Below, one piece after another: positions 8,363-18,800 of a stretch of 64,000 bases of DNA. The notes under the pieces were generated by a model that did not search any database, was not told the DNA's origin, and saw only the letters and a program-made list of their open reading frames with translations. The number at the start of each line of letters is the position of its first letter. The stretch's first letter is position 1. The translations under genes were made by a program, and so were the position numbers. The stretch spans positions 1,674,001 through 1,738,000 of the forward strand of contig NZ_CP076547.1 of assembly GCF_018889995.1 (NCBI RefSeq). The letters are read 5' to 3'. The stretch is from Subtercola sp. PAMC28395 (GTDB lineage Bacteria; Actinomycetota; Actinomycetes; Actinomycetales; Microbacteriaceae).

Positions 8363-9607
8363 ATGAATGCTGAAACTACGGCCAACGCCTCCTCCGTGCC
8401 TCGGTCGAACGCAGGCGCGCTCGATCGTGCAGACCCGCTGGCTTCGTTGACCAGTCGCTTCGTGGAGAGTCCCGAGGTGACGTCGTATCTCGACGGGAAT
8501 TCGCTCGGCCGGCCACTCCGCGTGACGTCTCCGCGTCTGACTCACTTCATCGAGCAGGACTGGGGCAGCAGATTGATCAGATCGTGGGATGAGGAATGGT
8601 TCGAACGGCCCCTGACGCTGGGTGATCGGCTGGGGGCACTCGTGCTGGGCGCTGGCGAGGGGCAGACCGTCATCGCCGACTCCACGACCGTGATGCTCTA
8701 CAAACTGATCAGAGCCGCCGTGGGGGCTCGACCCACCCGCACGGAGATCGTTCTTGACGACGACAACTTTCCGACGGATCGATTCCTCGTGGAGGGGATT
8801 GCGCGGGAATGCGGCCTCACCATCCGCTGGATCTCGGTTGACCGTGACAGCGGAGTGACGAGGGATCACGTCGCCGCTGTTGTTTCTGAGCGAACAGCCC
8901 TCGTTCTTCTCAGCCACGTCTCGTATCGCTCGGCGTTCTTGGCAGACATGCAGGCGATCACCGAAGAAGTGCACAGCGCTGGGGCCCTGGTTCTCTGGGA
9001 TCTCTGCCATTCAGCGGGTGTGGTTCCAACCGAACTCGATCACTGGGGCGTCGATCTCGCGGTGGGATGCACATACAAGTACTTGAACGGCGGCCCGGGC
9101 TCCCCTGCGTTCGGCTACGTGGCGAAACGCCTGCAGCACCAACTCGAGCAGCCCATCTGGGGGTGGATGGGCGCCCAGGATGTCTTCGGCATGCGCGAGG
9201 AATTCGAACCTGCGCACGGCATGCGCAGATTCATCAGTGGTACGCCACCAGTGCTGGCGATGATGCCCATGTGCGACATGCTGGACCTCATCGAGGAGGC
9301 GGGCCTGCCGGCCATCCGGAACAAATCGATCGCTTTGACGGAGTTCGTCATCTCTCTCGCAGAGGAGTTGCTGGTACCTGAGGGAGCGTCGATCGCGACC
9401 CCTCGCTCCGCGGCTGAGCGCGGCAGCCATGTCATGATTCGCCACGAACGGTTCCGCGACGTCATCGGAGCAGCGTGGGTTGAAGGAATCATCCCCGATT
9501 TCAGAAACCCTGACGGGCTTCGAATCGGGTTGTCTCCACTGAGCACGAGTTTCGAAGAGGTCTCCGTTGGAATGCACCGAATCCGCGAGATACTGGCCAC
9601 GCTCTGA
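8363..9607 (+). CDS. kynU: Kynureninase-family PLP enzyme
   Basis: A 414-residue fold-type I pyridoxal-phosphate enzyme. The kynureninase hallmarks are present: YLDGNSLGRP near the N-terminus (42-51), DLCHSAG (213-219) with the PLP-pairing aspartate, and CTYKYLNGGPGSPAF, where K239 is expected to form the Schiff base. Kynureninase cleaves kynurenine or 3-hydroxykynurenine to (hydroxy)anthranilate and alanine in tryptophan breakdown. The ATG of MNAETT is preferred; an ATG six codons upstream is possible. No tryptophan dioxygenase or kynurenine formamidase gene is beside it, so it may serve an isolated salvage step or use a related substrate. Confidence 0.87.
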   Translation: MNAETTANASSVPRSNAGALDRADPLASLTSRFVESPEVTSYLDGNSLGRPLRVTSPRLTHFIEQDWGSRLIRSWDEEWFERPLTLGDRLGALVLGAGEGQTVIADSTTVMLYKLIRAAVGARPTRTEIVLDDDNFPTDRFLVEGIARECGLTIRWISVDRDSGVTRDHVAAVVSERTALVLLSHVSYRSAFLADMQAITEEVHSAGALVLWDLCHSAGVVPTELDHWGVDLAVGCTYKYLNGGPGSPAFGYVAKRLQHQLEQPIWGWMGAQDVFGMREEFEPAHGMRRFISGTPPVLAMMPMCDMLDLIEEAGLPAIRNKSIALTEFVISLAEELLVPEGASIATPRSAAERGSHVMIRHERFRDVIGAAWVEGIIPDFRNPDGLRIGLSPLSTSFEEVSVGMHRIREILATL

Positions 9608-9622
9608 ACCATGGGACTTTAG

Positions 9623-9692
9623 GCCCTGACCACTCGCAGGGCGTGCCTGACGATGAGAATCTGCCGTGCGTACATCGGGGTCGATGCACGGC
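9623..9692 (+). terminator. Possible terminator hairpins after kynU
   Basis: Two short GC-rich inverted repeats follow the kynU stop: GCCCTG (9623-9628) with CAGGGC (9637-9642), and GCCGTGC (9663-9669) with GCACGGC (9686-9692). Neither has a strong T tract, so termination is only plausible. Confidence 0.35.
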
Positions 9693-9775
9693 GTGCCCGT
9701 TCCGCCCGACACTATGTCATGGTTGACGGAACCGCGACGGAGGCCGAAGCTGCCCACGCGTGACCCCTGAGATCG

Positions 9776-12292
9776 GTGGAGAAGACTGTGGGCGCACGAG
9801 TGGGTGACGACGTGGTCGGCAGCGGGCTCGGCCCCACTGAGGTGGCGGATCGCCAGAATGCCGGCCTCACGAACGCCGTCGCGCACAATTCGAGCCGCAG
9901 TTTCTGGCAGATCTTTCGCGCGAACGTGTTCACGCTGTTCAATGCGATCGTGGCGACGAGCTTCATTCTGCTGCTCGCCCTCGGGCAGTGGAAGGACGCG
10001 CTCTTCGGTGTGACCGCCGTCACCAACGCGATCATCGGCGTGGTGCAGGAGTACAAGGCGAAACGGCTGCTGGATGCCCTGGCCATTCTCACAGCGCCTG
10101 ACGTGAGGGTCCTGCGCGCGGGAGAGACCCTGAGTATTCCGTCGGCCCGGGTGGTGCTGGACGACGTGCTTGTGCTGCGAACCGGCGACCAGGTCTCTGC
10201 AGACGCAGTCGTCCTGGCCGCCGAGGGACTGCAGGTCGACGAATCCCTGCTCACCGGCGAATCGCTGGCCGTCGAGCGGCGGCCGGGCGATACGCTGCTC
10301 TCTGGGTCAAGTGTCGTCGCGGGCAATGCCTTCGCCAGGGCGACGGCCGTCGGCTCCGCATCGTTCGCCAGCGGGCTCACGGCCGAGGCGAAGAGGTTCT
10401 CGCTTGTGCACTCCGAGATCCGTGCCGCGACGAACCGGGTGCTGCGCTGGATCGCGATCGCGCTCGCGCCGATCATGCTGGTGGTGATCAACGGACAGAT
10501 GCAGACCCTGGGTGGGTGGAGGGTTGCTCTCGACACCGGGAGCTGGCGGCTTGGCGCGGTGGGGGCCGTGGCGAGTGTGATCGCGATCGTGCCGCTCGGC
10601 CTGGTGCTGATGACGAGTGTGGCGTTCGCTGTGGGAGGGGTGCGACTGGCACGCCAGAATGTGCTCATCCAGGAACTCGCGTCGGTCGAGGGTCTCGCCA
10701 GGGTCGATGTGCTGTGCCTCGACAAGACGGGCACCCTGACGGAGGGGAGTATCGACTTCGACGACGTGCTCGTGCTCGGTCATGGTGCGGTGGAGGAGGG
10801 CCCAGGGGTTGGCAGCCCGATGCCTGCGCAGGACGAGGCGTGGAAGAGCGCACTGGGCTGGATGGCGACAGAGCCCAATGCGAACGAGACGGCACAGAGC
10901 ATGAAGGGCGTGTTCGGGGGCGCTGCTGCAGGTGGTGAGAACCAGGTGCCCGTTGCCGCCGTGCCGTTCGACTCGGTGTCGAAGTGGAGTGCCGTCTCTT
11001 TCGCATCGGGAGCGGCGGGCGCGCAGTCTGGTCTCGCGGGCACATGGGTACTGGGAGCACCGGAGATCGTGTTCGATGAAGTGCACGGTGATTCGCCGCG
11101 TTCGGGCGACGTCCGTGACGCGCTGGCCCGGGCATCCACACTCGCCTCTTCGGGGCTGCGGACGCTCGTCTTCGCGCACTCGCCAGTGCTGCTGGCTGCG
11201 GATGCCGCGAACGAGGGCGTGACGGTGCTTCCAGCAGCACTCGCTCCGGTGGCGCTTCTCACCTTTCGCGAGAAGGTGCGTGCAGATGCAGCAAGCACTC
11301 TCCGGTATTTCCGGACCGAGGGGATCTCCCTTCGGATCATCTCGGGTGACGACCCCCGGACCGTCGCCGCCGTCGCGAGGCGGGTCGGGTTCGATGCCGG
11401 CGAGGGATTCGACGCACGAGACCTGCCCGATGACCTGGCCGAACTGGCTGACCTCCTGGAGGTGCAGCGTGTCTTCGGGCGCGTGACACCGCGTCAGAAA
11501 GAGACGATGGTGAGGGCCCTGCAGAGTCACGGTCATACGGTGGCGATGACAGGAGACGGAGTGAACGACGCGCTCGCTCTGAAGCAGGCCGACCTGGGAA
11601 TCGCGATGGGTTCTGCTGCCCCGGCGACGAAGGCCGTCGCGCGGCTGGTGCTGCTCGACGGGCGCTTCTCGTCGCTGCCTGGCGTCGTCGCCGAAGGGCG
11701 GAGGGTCATCGCCAACGTCGAGCGGGTCTCGATGCTGTATCTCTCGAAAGCGGCCTATGCCGCGCTCATCTCGGTGGTCTTCGGCCTGCTGCTCTGGGGC
11801 TTTCCGTTCCTGCCCCGGCAGCTCTCGGCGCTCGACGGACTGACCATCGGTCTGCCGTCGTTCTTTCTCGCGCTGATGCCGAACTCCCGCAGGTACTCCG
11901 CGGGCTTCCTCCGGCGCTCGCTCTCTTTCGCGGTGCCGGCCGGGGTGATCGTCACGATGGCGGTGTTCGCCGTGAATCTGACCGCTCGATTCGGCGCCAG
12001 CGTCGCGCTGCCCATCGAAGCGCGAAGCGCCTCTGTTCTCACGCTGGCCGTGCTCGGGCTCGGAATTCTCGGTGTGGCATCGCGCCCGTTCGACAGGGTA
12101 CGGGTCGCCATCATCGCTGCCATGATCGTCGGCACTGTTCTGCTCTTCACCGTTCCGCTCGCCCGGGACTTCTTCGAGCTGACGGTGCCGCAGGGCGACC
12201 TGCTCACGGCAACCGTGGTCGCTTCGGCTGGGGGCCTCGTTGCTCTCGAGATCCTTGCGCGGGTGCGTGCGCATGCCCGCTGGGGTCGGTGA
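9776..12292 (+). CDS. HAD-IC family P-type cation ATPase (CtpE-like)
   Basis: An 838-residue P-type ATPase. Actuator motif TGES at 160-163, phosphorylation motif DKTGT with D316, and hinge motif TGDGVND at 592-598 are intact. The membrane segment before the phosphorylation site reads IVPLGLVLM rather than a CPC/CPx metal motif, which argues against copper or zinc export. This pattern, the length and the C-terminal YLSKAAYAALISVVFGLLLW segment match the actinobacterial CtpE group, whose mycobacterial member is linked to calcium uptake. About ten helices are visible. Translation starts at GTG 9776; a second GTG four codons later is possible. The ion is inferred. Confidence 0.87.
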   Translation: MEKTVGARVGDDVVGSGLGPTEVADRQNAGLTNAVAHNSSRSFWQIFRANVFTLFNAIVATSFILLLALGQWKDALFGVTAVTNAIIGVVQEYKAKRLLDALAILTAPDVRVLRAGETLSIPSARVVLDDVLVLRTGDQVSADAVVLAAEGLQVDESLLTGESLAVERRPGDTLLSGSSVVAGNAFARATAVGSASFASGLTAEAKRFSLVHSEIRAATNRVLRWIAIALAPIMLVVINGQMQTLGGWRVALDTGSWRLGAVGAVASVIAIVPLGLVLMTSVAFAVGGVRLARQNVLIQELASVEGLARVDVLCLDKTGTLTEGSIDFDDVLVLGHGAVEEGPGVGSPMPAQDEAWKSALGWMATEPNANETAQSMKGVFGGAAAGGENQVPVAAVPFDSVSKWSAVSFASGAAGAQSGLAGTWVLGAPEIVFDEVHGDSPRSGDVRDALARASTLASSGLRTLVFAHSPVLLAADAANEGVTVLPAALAPVALLTFREKVRADAASTLRYFRTEGISLRIISGDDPRTVAAVARRVGFDAGEGFDARDLPDDLAELADLLEVQRVFGRVTPRQKETMVRALQSHGHTVAMTGDGVNDALALKQADLGIAMGSAAPATKAVARLVLLDGRFSSLPGVVAEGRRVIANVERVSMLYLSKAAYAALISVVFGLLLWGFPFLPRQLSALDGLTIGLPSFFLALMPNSRRYSAGFLRRSLSFAVPAGVIVTMAVFAVNLTARFGASVALPIEARSASVLTLAVLGLGILGVASRPFDRVRVAIIAAMIVGTVLLFTVPLARDFFELTVPQGDLLTATVVASAGGLVALEILARVRAHARWGR

Positions 12293-12318
12293 CAGTCGGC
12301 CCCGACATCGACTTCAGG

Positions 12319-12921
12319 TCAGCTCGCGCTGCCGCGGGCGTTGTACACGAGAGCATCGGCCTCGCCGTAGGAACGGAAGACCGCCAGGGCCTCTTCCCTG
12401 CCAACATCCTGGGTCACCGAGATACCCCGGCTTTCGAACTGCTCTGCCCAATCGTCACGCACCGGGCCCTCGTCGAAGCCGGTGAGAGCCTCGAGTTCGG
12501 GGCCAGAGCCAGCGACCACGAGGTGCCTGACGCCCGACCACATGGTCGCCCCGTAGCACATGGCGCAGGGGCGCCAATTGACCACGAGCTCGAGGTTACG
12601 GTGTACCCCGGAGCGGTCATCGCGTGCACCGAGGTCCCACGAACCGAGGGCGACCTGAGCGAGGCTCAGTGCCATCACCTCAGCGTGTGCCGATGACAGG
12701 GCAGAGGCGAGCACGACGTTCACACCCACGGAAATCAGCTCACCGCTGACATGATCGACGACGATCGCGGCGAACGGGCCACCGTTTCCTTCACGGAAGT
12801 TGCGGTCGGCGAGAGTATTCACCAGCGCCATGCGTTGCTCGGGAGTCTGCACAACGTGCGGGAGCTCTGGGAGCTCGGAGACGAGCCATGCGGGCAGTTC
12901 CAGAGCGAACGAGGTCTTCAT
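12319..12921 (-). CDS. Nucleoside/base deaminase (CMP/dCMP deaminase fold)
   Basis: A 200-residue zinc-dependent deaminase of the cytidine deaminase-like superfamily. The zinc site is complete: H79-A-E81 supplies a histidine ligand and the catalytic glutamate, and P118-C119-AM-C122 supplies the two cysteines. GGPFAAIVVD and NVVLASALSSAHAE resemble guanine deaminase and tRNA-adenosine deaminase relatives. The start is the ATG at 12921 (MKTSFALELP), with GGAGG about eight bases upstream; a longer reading with 33 more residues has no support. It converges on the P-type ATPase gene with 26 bases between. The substrate cannot be told from sequence. Confidence 0.85.
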   Translation of the reverse strand: MKTSFALELPAWLVSELPELPHVVQTPEQRMALVNTLADRNFREGNGGPFAAIVVDHVSGELISVGVNVVLASALSSAHAEVMALSLAQVALGSWDLGARDDRSGVHRNLELVVNWRPCAMCYGATMWSGVRHLVVAGSGPELEALTGFDEGPVRDDWAEQFESRGISVTQDVGREEALAVFRSYGEADALVYNARGSAS

Positions 12922-13193
12922 GGTGGGGGCTCCTCCAAGGGGGTCGGTGTTGCCGTCAGAGTCTGCAAGCAGATGCGGCTGCGGCGCGCGGAACACGGCG
13001 AGGAGAATTCGCCGCGTCACCCCATTCTCGCCCGTTGTGAGCCTGATTCCTGCACTTCGGTACTCAGGGAATGGTCAGGAAATCTTTTGCCGCCTCCGTG
13101 ACGAATCGCCCTGGTCGACCGTCCTAGTCATGGCGGTAGTCTCGACTCGCCCGTTTTCACCCGATCAGCACGAAAAATAAGGCAGGTAGATTC

Positions 13194-13502
13194 TTGGGCA
13201 CAATGCGTTACGGAGCTTCTGGAATGGAAGCACAGTTCGACGACCGCCTTCTCGCGCACATGAAGACCGTGATCGTGGCCAAGCTGCGTCGCGAAGAGAA
13301 ATTCACCCTCTCGTACACGAAGGACCCTGGTGAAGGTGGGCGCAGCACGATCTGGCTACACCCCGCGATCGAGCTTGCATTCGATTTCGACGACGACACG
13401 CGCCCAGCACTGAACCGTGCCTGGATCGACGAGCTCATGCGGTCGGCCAACAGCAACGACGGTATGTCCGTCATCGACGAGCCTGTGGTCCTCGCCAGGT
13501 AG
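13194..13502 (+). CDS. DUF7882-type small protein of Microbacteriaceae
   Basis: A 102-residue protein of a family seen mainly in Microbacteriaceae, often mislabelled as ATP-dependent DNA ligase. The start TTG 13194 is chosen because family members begin MGxLxYG (here MGTMRYG) and AAGG lies upstream; the ATG three codons later would cut this motif. Other typical parts are LAHMKTVIVAKLRREEKF, GRSTIWLHPAIELAFDF and LNRAWIDELMRSAN. No ligase motif (KxDG) is present. Predicted soluble and acidic. Function unknown. It converges on the ParA-like gene. Confidence 0.82.
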   Translation: MGTMRYGASGMEAQFDDRLLAHMKTVIVAKLRREEKFTLSYTKDPGEGGRSTIWLHPAIELAFDFDDDTRPALNRAWIDELMRSANSNDGMSVIDEPVVLAR

Positions 13503-13532
13503 CCGTTCGGGCGGTACGGGGCAGCCCTCGCC

Positions 13533-15239
13533 TCAGAGTCCGCGCGCGATCGCTGCTGCGGCCGCGAGCCAAGCGCGTCTGGTGGCGGGCTGCAGTGCGC
13601 TGTGCTGGATGCGACCGGCTTTGAGCGCCGGGTCGAAAGGCACGATGACCACGTCGCGAACGAACGGCCGGAAGTCGTCGGCCATCCTTTCAGAGATGCT
13701 CGACTCCTTGGGCTGCCATTCCGAGACGATCACGACGGCGTTGCAGGCGAGTTCGGCGGCCTTCTCGCTGCGACTCTGCACCGCCTGAAGCGTGAGCAGG
13801 GCGGCTTGCGCCCGGTCTTCCATGGTCGTTGTGGGAACCACGAGCTGGTCGGTGTGGTCGAGCATGCGCAGCCAGTTCTCGGCGCGGTCGCTGTTGCCGG
13901 AGTCCATGAAGATCAGGCGGTAGTACTTCGCGGCAATGCTGTGCACCACGTCGACCTCGGCTGCTGTCATCTCGTGGGTGCCGGCAACATCCTCGTCGGA
14001 GCGCAGCACATCGAATTTGTCGGCCTGCTGGTGATGCACGAACTTCGACATCTGACCGAACTCGGCTTTGGCATCGAGCAGGTCATCCGCGCTCGCTAGC
14101 ACGTCGAGAACGGTGGAATCGTGCTCACCGCGGTCGGTGCGCCAGCCGAGGGTGCCCATGGTCTCGTTGTTGTCCCAGGCGAGCACGCCGCCCCCGCCAT
14201 ATCGGGCGAACACAGCCGCGAGGTTCACGACGGTGGGGGTCTTGTTCGCCCCGCCCTTGCGGTTGATCACGCTGATGGTGCGATGGGCCGACAGGTGCCG
14301 GGAGATCTCCTCGACATCGCTGCGTTCCGCGCGCTCCGTCGCTCCGGGTGGAAGCCGTAGCCCGAGGTGGTTCACAAAACCGGCGAAGCCCTGGCGCGCG
14401 GGTTCGACGACCGTGGGCTCGGCGAGAAACGACGGAGCCTCGAGCAGATCGCGGCGGGCCTGGTCGGAGAGTGGCTTGCTCCCTGGTTCTTCTGCGCTGC
14501 GGGTTCGTACGGGTGCTGAGGCACGTTCTGACGCCGCCGGGCGTTCTGCCTTCGACCGTACGGCTCGTGCCGCCGTCTCTGGTTGATCCGGCGCTTCGGC
14601 CGGTTCTGGCCGTTCGGGTGCAACGGCCCCCGCTGCGATGTACGAGGAGCGTGCCGTGAACGGGGCCGATGACACCGGTATGCGGTCACCGGTGGTGTCT
14701 CCGTTCGCCGTAGGCCTCATGGCGCCCACCTTCACCGAGTCACCCGGCGCAGGAGGTTCATCGTCAGCGAATCCCGCTGCCTGGTCGTCGGTCTCGGCGG
14801 TGTCGCTCGCATCGTTGCCAGCTCCTTCTTCATCAACACTGCTCACGCTGGCCGTATCACTTACCGATTCTTCGCTGGCAGCGTCGCCCGTCGGGTCTTC
14901 GGATGCCGCTTCGTCAGCGTCGTCGCCGCTGTCTTCCGGTGGTGGCCAGGGCTTCGGCAGCTCTTCGAACGGCATGAAGCTCTCTTCTTCGATCGCGCCG
15001 TCGATGTCGACCACCAGAAAGCTGAGCCCGGTCTGGGCTGTGACGGTGACTCGAACCGGCCGCTCGACCCGCACGGCTTCAGCCTGGATCTGTCGGACGA
15101 GACTCTGCAGGGCCGCTCCCTCGGAATTCTCAGTGATCTGCTGAGTGACGTTGTCGACCCGCAACAGCGCGGTGTTGTCGGGGCGCAGCCGCGCCGTGAT
15201 CAACGGACGTTCGAGGGCACGACTCCTGTCGATTGCCAT
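13533..15239 (-). CDS. ParA/MinD-like ATPase with long acidic linker
   Basis: A 568-residue protein in three parts: an N-terminal region of about 100 residues, a long acidic and Pro/Ala-rich disordered linker (about 100-265), and a C-terminal ParA/MinD-type P-loop ATPase (about 320-568). The deviant Walker A reads K328-GGANKT334, with asparagine where ParA proteins usually have glycine (KGGxGKT). VLAWDNNETMGTLGWRT and LIFMDSGNSDRAENWLR correspond to the switch regions. No ParB gene, parS-like repeat or secretion gene lies next to it, so it is an orphan rather than a partition pair. Related proteins with the same loop occur in other Microbacteriaceae. A cell-pole or envelope positioning role is a guess. 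Confidence 0.8.
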   Translation of the reverse strand: MAIDRSRALERPLITARLRPDNTALLRVDNVTQQITENSEGAALQSLVRQIQAEAVRVERPVRVTVTAQTGLSFLVVDIDGAIEEESFMPFEELPKPWPPPEDSGDDADEAASEDPTGDAASEESVSDTASVSSVDEEGAGNDASDTAETDDQAAGFADDEPPAPGDSVKVGAMRPTANGDTTGDRIPVSSAPFTARSSYIAAGAVAPERPEPAEAPDQPETAARAVRSKAERPAASERASAPVRTRSAEEPGSKPLSDQARRDLLEAPSFLAEPTVVEPARQGFAGFVNHLGLRLPPGATERAERSDVEEISRHLSAHRTISVINRKGGANKTPTVVNLAAVFARYGGGGVLAWDNNETMGTLGWRTDRGEHDSTVLDVLASADDLLDAKAEFGQMSKFVHHQQADKFDVLRSDEDVAGTHEMTAAEVDVVHSIAAKYYRLIFMDSGNSDRAENWLRMLDHTDQLVVPTTTMEDRAQAALLTLQAVQSRSEKAAELACNAVVIVSEWQPKESSISERMADDFRPFVRDVVIVPFDPALKAGRIQHSALQPATRRAWLAAAAAIARGL

Positions 15240-15486
15240 CTGGGCACCCCGTCTTTGCTCGAAGAATTCTGTGAACCACAGACAATTCTATTTGAGCGTA
15301 TCGCGAGCGCCCTGCAAACCCCGAGCTCATGGCAGCCTGACGCCCGTTCCGAGCAATCCGCGCCGTGGTTGTGCCGCTGAGCCACAGGATGCCCGGTCGC
15401 TCGTGTTTCGCACGTCGGGCCCTGGCGCGGTGACATGGTCGCTCAGAACACGGGGACCGAGTCCAGGCTCTGCTCGCGCGGGCCGC

Positions 15487-15750
15487 TCAGCAGTCGGGCA
15501 GGTCGAGCAGGTTGTTGCGATCGTCGGGTTCCCAGTCGGCGCGCAGGTAGGTTCCTCCGGCGTCGCGGGCGTGGCGCACCACGGCCCTCTGGTCGGGCAG
15601 TTCGACGAAATAGCTGTGGTCACCGAGCTCGAGGTCGAGGATCACCTCGGGGACAGCCAGCAGCGCCGACGCCTCTGCCGAATCGAACCTGACGTGGGTG
15701 ATGTACCCGAACTCGTCTTTTCGGGTCGCGATGATCCGGCGTTTGGCCAT
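15487..15750 (-). CDS. DUF3892 small protein
   Basis: An 87-residue soluble protein: MAKRRIIATRKDEFGYITHV leads to a C-terminus RADWEPDDRNNLLDLPDC. The arrangement RRIxATRKDxxGxI ... HSYFVELPDQRAVVRHA ... LRxDxxxxxRNNLxDLPDC is the DUF3892 pattern. Function unknown. The ATG at 15750 has GAGGAG eight bases upstream, and the same frame continues upstream only as the antisense of putA, so the short form is the gene. The 247 bases between it and the ParA-like gene hold no gene I can support; an imperfect palindrome around CTGTGAACCACAG (15277-15289) precedes the ParA-like gene. Confidence 0.82.
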   Translation of the reverse strand: MAKRRIIATRKDEFGYITHVRFDSAEASALLAVPEVILDLELGDHSYFVELPDQRAVVRHARDAGGTYLRADWEPDDRNNLLDLPDC

Positions 15751-15877
15751 CCGCGGCACTCCTCTCAGCAGTCGCCAGGTCACTCGAGAGGTGGATGCGC
15801 CTCGGCACCGATTGCCTGATCTCCCACTGTAGGGTGCATCGACATGTCGCCGCTGTTTCGTCATTCTGAGAGGTCGT

Positions 15878-18800
15878 TCAGCCCCGCCCTCCCTCGGCGC
15901 TCCAGAGAGCGGTCGGCGACCCGAAACGGTGTGCGGTGACGCTGATGGCCTGTTCGCGAAGGAAGGGCAGCAATTCGAGGCGACCCGATTCGGTGACCTC
16001 GTTCGAATACACCGCGAGGTCGACACGTCCGTCTGTCGCCCTCGCGAACACGGCACCCGCCTCCGGGTCGCTGGTGATGAGCCGGATGCGACCGGCGGGC
16101 AGAATGGATGCCCGGGCCAGCCATTCGGCGTCAGACTCCGTTACGGCCTTGGCCACGGCTGTGGTGACGGCTGCGGCCTCACGCGAGGTGAGCATCCCGA
16201 CAGCGTCTGTCAGTGCGCCCGCCTCGGCAGCCGAGACAGTGACGCCGGAGCCGGCCGTCGCTGCCGCCGAGATGACGCGCGCGAGCTTCTCGGGCGATTC
16301 GCCTGCGTTCAACCGGATGGTCACGGGCACGGGCCGGTAGCGGAAGACGTTCTGCTCAGCGCTGAGGCCGGAGATGTCGCGGGCGACGCCGAATTCCGTA
16401 GCCCAGGCGCTCACGTCAGAGGCACGTGACCGGGTGAGGAAGTCGTCGGCCGACCGTGTGGGCGCGGCCACCCAGCTGCCGAGCCCCACCAGGTAGTTCG
16501 GGCCGCCGGCCTTGGTACCGGGGCCGACGGCCGACTTCTTCCAGCCGCCGAAGGGCTGGCGGCGAACGACGGCCCCTGTTGTGCCGCGGTTCACGTAGAG
16601 ATTCCCGGCCTCGACGGTGTCGATCCAGGTGCTGATCTCCGCGGGCTCGAGCGAGTGGAGGCCCGCGGTGAGGCCGTAGTGCACCTGGTTCTGCAGGGCG
16701 ATCGCCTCCTCGAGCGTCTGGGCCGTCATGATGCCGAGAACCGGGCCGAAGTACTCGGTGAGGTGGAACTCAGAACCGCGCTTCACACCCGAACGCACGC
16801 CAGGGCTCCACAGCCTCCCGGATTCATCGAGCTGTGTCGGCTGGACCACCCAGCTCTCGCCGGGTGCCAGAGTGGTGAGTGCCCGCAGGAGCTTGCCGCT
16901 GGCGGGTTCGATGATCGGGCCCATCTGCGTAGTCGCGTCGCTCGGGTAGCCGACCTTCAGTGCACGAACGGCGTCGGCGAGCTGGTTGTTGAACCGTGAC
17001 GAAGCGGCGACCGAGCCCACCAGGATGACCAGCGACGCCGCAGAGCACTTCTGGCCGGCATGCCCGAACGCCGAGGAGACGACGTCGCGGGCCGCGAGGT
17101 CGAGGTCGGCGCTGGGCGTGACGATGATGGCGTTCTTGCCACTGGTCTCCGCCAGGAGCGGCAGATCGGCCCTGAACGAGCGGAAGAGCTCTGCCGTCTC
17201 GAACGCGCCGGTGAGGATCACGCGGTCGACCCGGGGGTCGGAGATGAGCTCGGCGCCGAGCGACGACTCCTCGAACTGCACCATCTTCAGCACCTCTCGC
17301 GGAACACCCGCCTCCCAGAGCGCTTCGACCATGACCGCTCCGCTGCGCTCGGCCTGCGGTGCCGGCTTGATGACGACGGCCGAACCCGCGGCCAATGCCG
17401 CAGTCACTCCGCCTGCGGGGATCGCGACAGGAAAGTTCCACGGCGGCGTCACCACCGTGAGCCGGGCCGGAACGAAGGTCGCACCGGCGACAGAGTCGAG
17501 CTCTGCAGCACGCTCGGCGTAGTAGTGCGCGAAGTCGATGGCCTCCGACACCTCCGGGTCGGACTGGTCGAGGGTCTTTCCCGTCTCGGCGGCCATCACC
17601 TCAAGCAGTTCGGCGCGGTGCCGCTCGAGGGAGTCTGCGGCCCGGTGCAGCACGGCACCGCGGTCTGCCCCGCTGAGGGCTCCCCAGGCGGCGGCGTTCT
17701 GCCGGGCATCCTCGATCACCGCGTCGAGCTCGGCGACCGTAGCGATGGTCGCCGCATGGACTGCGGCCACCCCGAGTTCGGAGGAGGTGACGCGGTCGAT
17801 GATGCTGCGGCCCCAGGCCTGGTTCGCCGGGAGCGCCGGGTCGGTGTCGACCGTATTGTGAAACGCGCTGGTGTCGGCCGGTGCGGCGGCGTGCTGGCGG
17901 TTCTGCGTGCGATTACCAGAGGGAACCGTGCTGTCGAGAGCTTCGACCGAAGCGAGAAAACGCTGCTTCTCGCGCTCGAAGAGCTCGTCGTTGCTGGTGA
18001 GTTCGAAGACGGCAGACATGAAGTTGTCTGTGCTGGCGCCCTCTTCGAGCCTGCGGATCAGGTAGGCGATTGCCACGTCGAATTCAGCAGGATGCACGAC
18101 CGGCGTGTAGAGCAAGAGCCCCCCGACATCGCGCCTGACGGCTTCGGCCTGACCTGACGCCATGCCGAGCAGCATCTCGAACTCGATGCCGCGCTTCACG
18201 CCGCGTTTCTCGGCGAGCAGCCACGCGAAAGCGAGGTCGAACAGGTTGTGCCCGGCCACACCGATGCGCACGTTGTCGATGCGGTCGGGGTGCAGCGCAT
18301 AGCTGATCACACGCTTGTAATTGGTGTCTGTGGCCTGCTTCGACTCAAGCGTGGCCAGGGGCCAGTCGTGAAGCGACGACTCGACCTGCTCCATCGGGAG
18401 GTTCGCGCCCTTGACGATGCGCACCTTGATTCCGGCGCCGCCCTGTGTGCGTCGTTCGGCCGCCCAGGCCTGCAGGCGCATCATCGCCGAGAGCGCATCG
18501 GGCAGATAGGCCTGCAGCACGATGCCCGCTTCGAGGTTCTTCAGCTGCGGCTGGTCGAGGATGCCCTGGAACACCGCCATGGTGAGTTCGAGGTCTTTGT
18601 ACTCCTCCATATCGAGGTTGATGAACTTGGGCCGTGAGGCCCTGGCAGCCAACTCGAAGAGTGGCGTGAGGCTGGTGATCACGTGCTCGACGGACTCGGT
18701 GAACGCCCAGGGGGAGTGCGGGGCGACGGTGGAGGAGACCTTGATCGAGACGTAGTCCACGTCTTCGCGAGCGAGCAGGGCTCGGGTGCCCGTGAGGCGG

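Noticed and set aside
9608..9775. tRNA gene between kynU and the ATPase
   Set aside because: The inverted repeats there are simple hairpins; no cloverleaf or TTCGA arm could be fitted.
10307..12274. 655-residue minus-strand frame across the P-type ATPase
   Set aside because: Antisense shadow rich in Arg/His with no motif.
13194..13502. ATP-dependent DNA ligase
   Set aside because: Common label for this small family, but there is no KxDG motif and the protein is only 102 residues.
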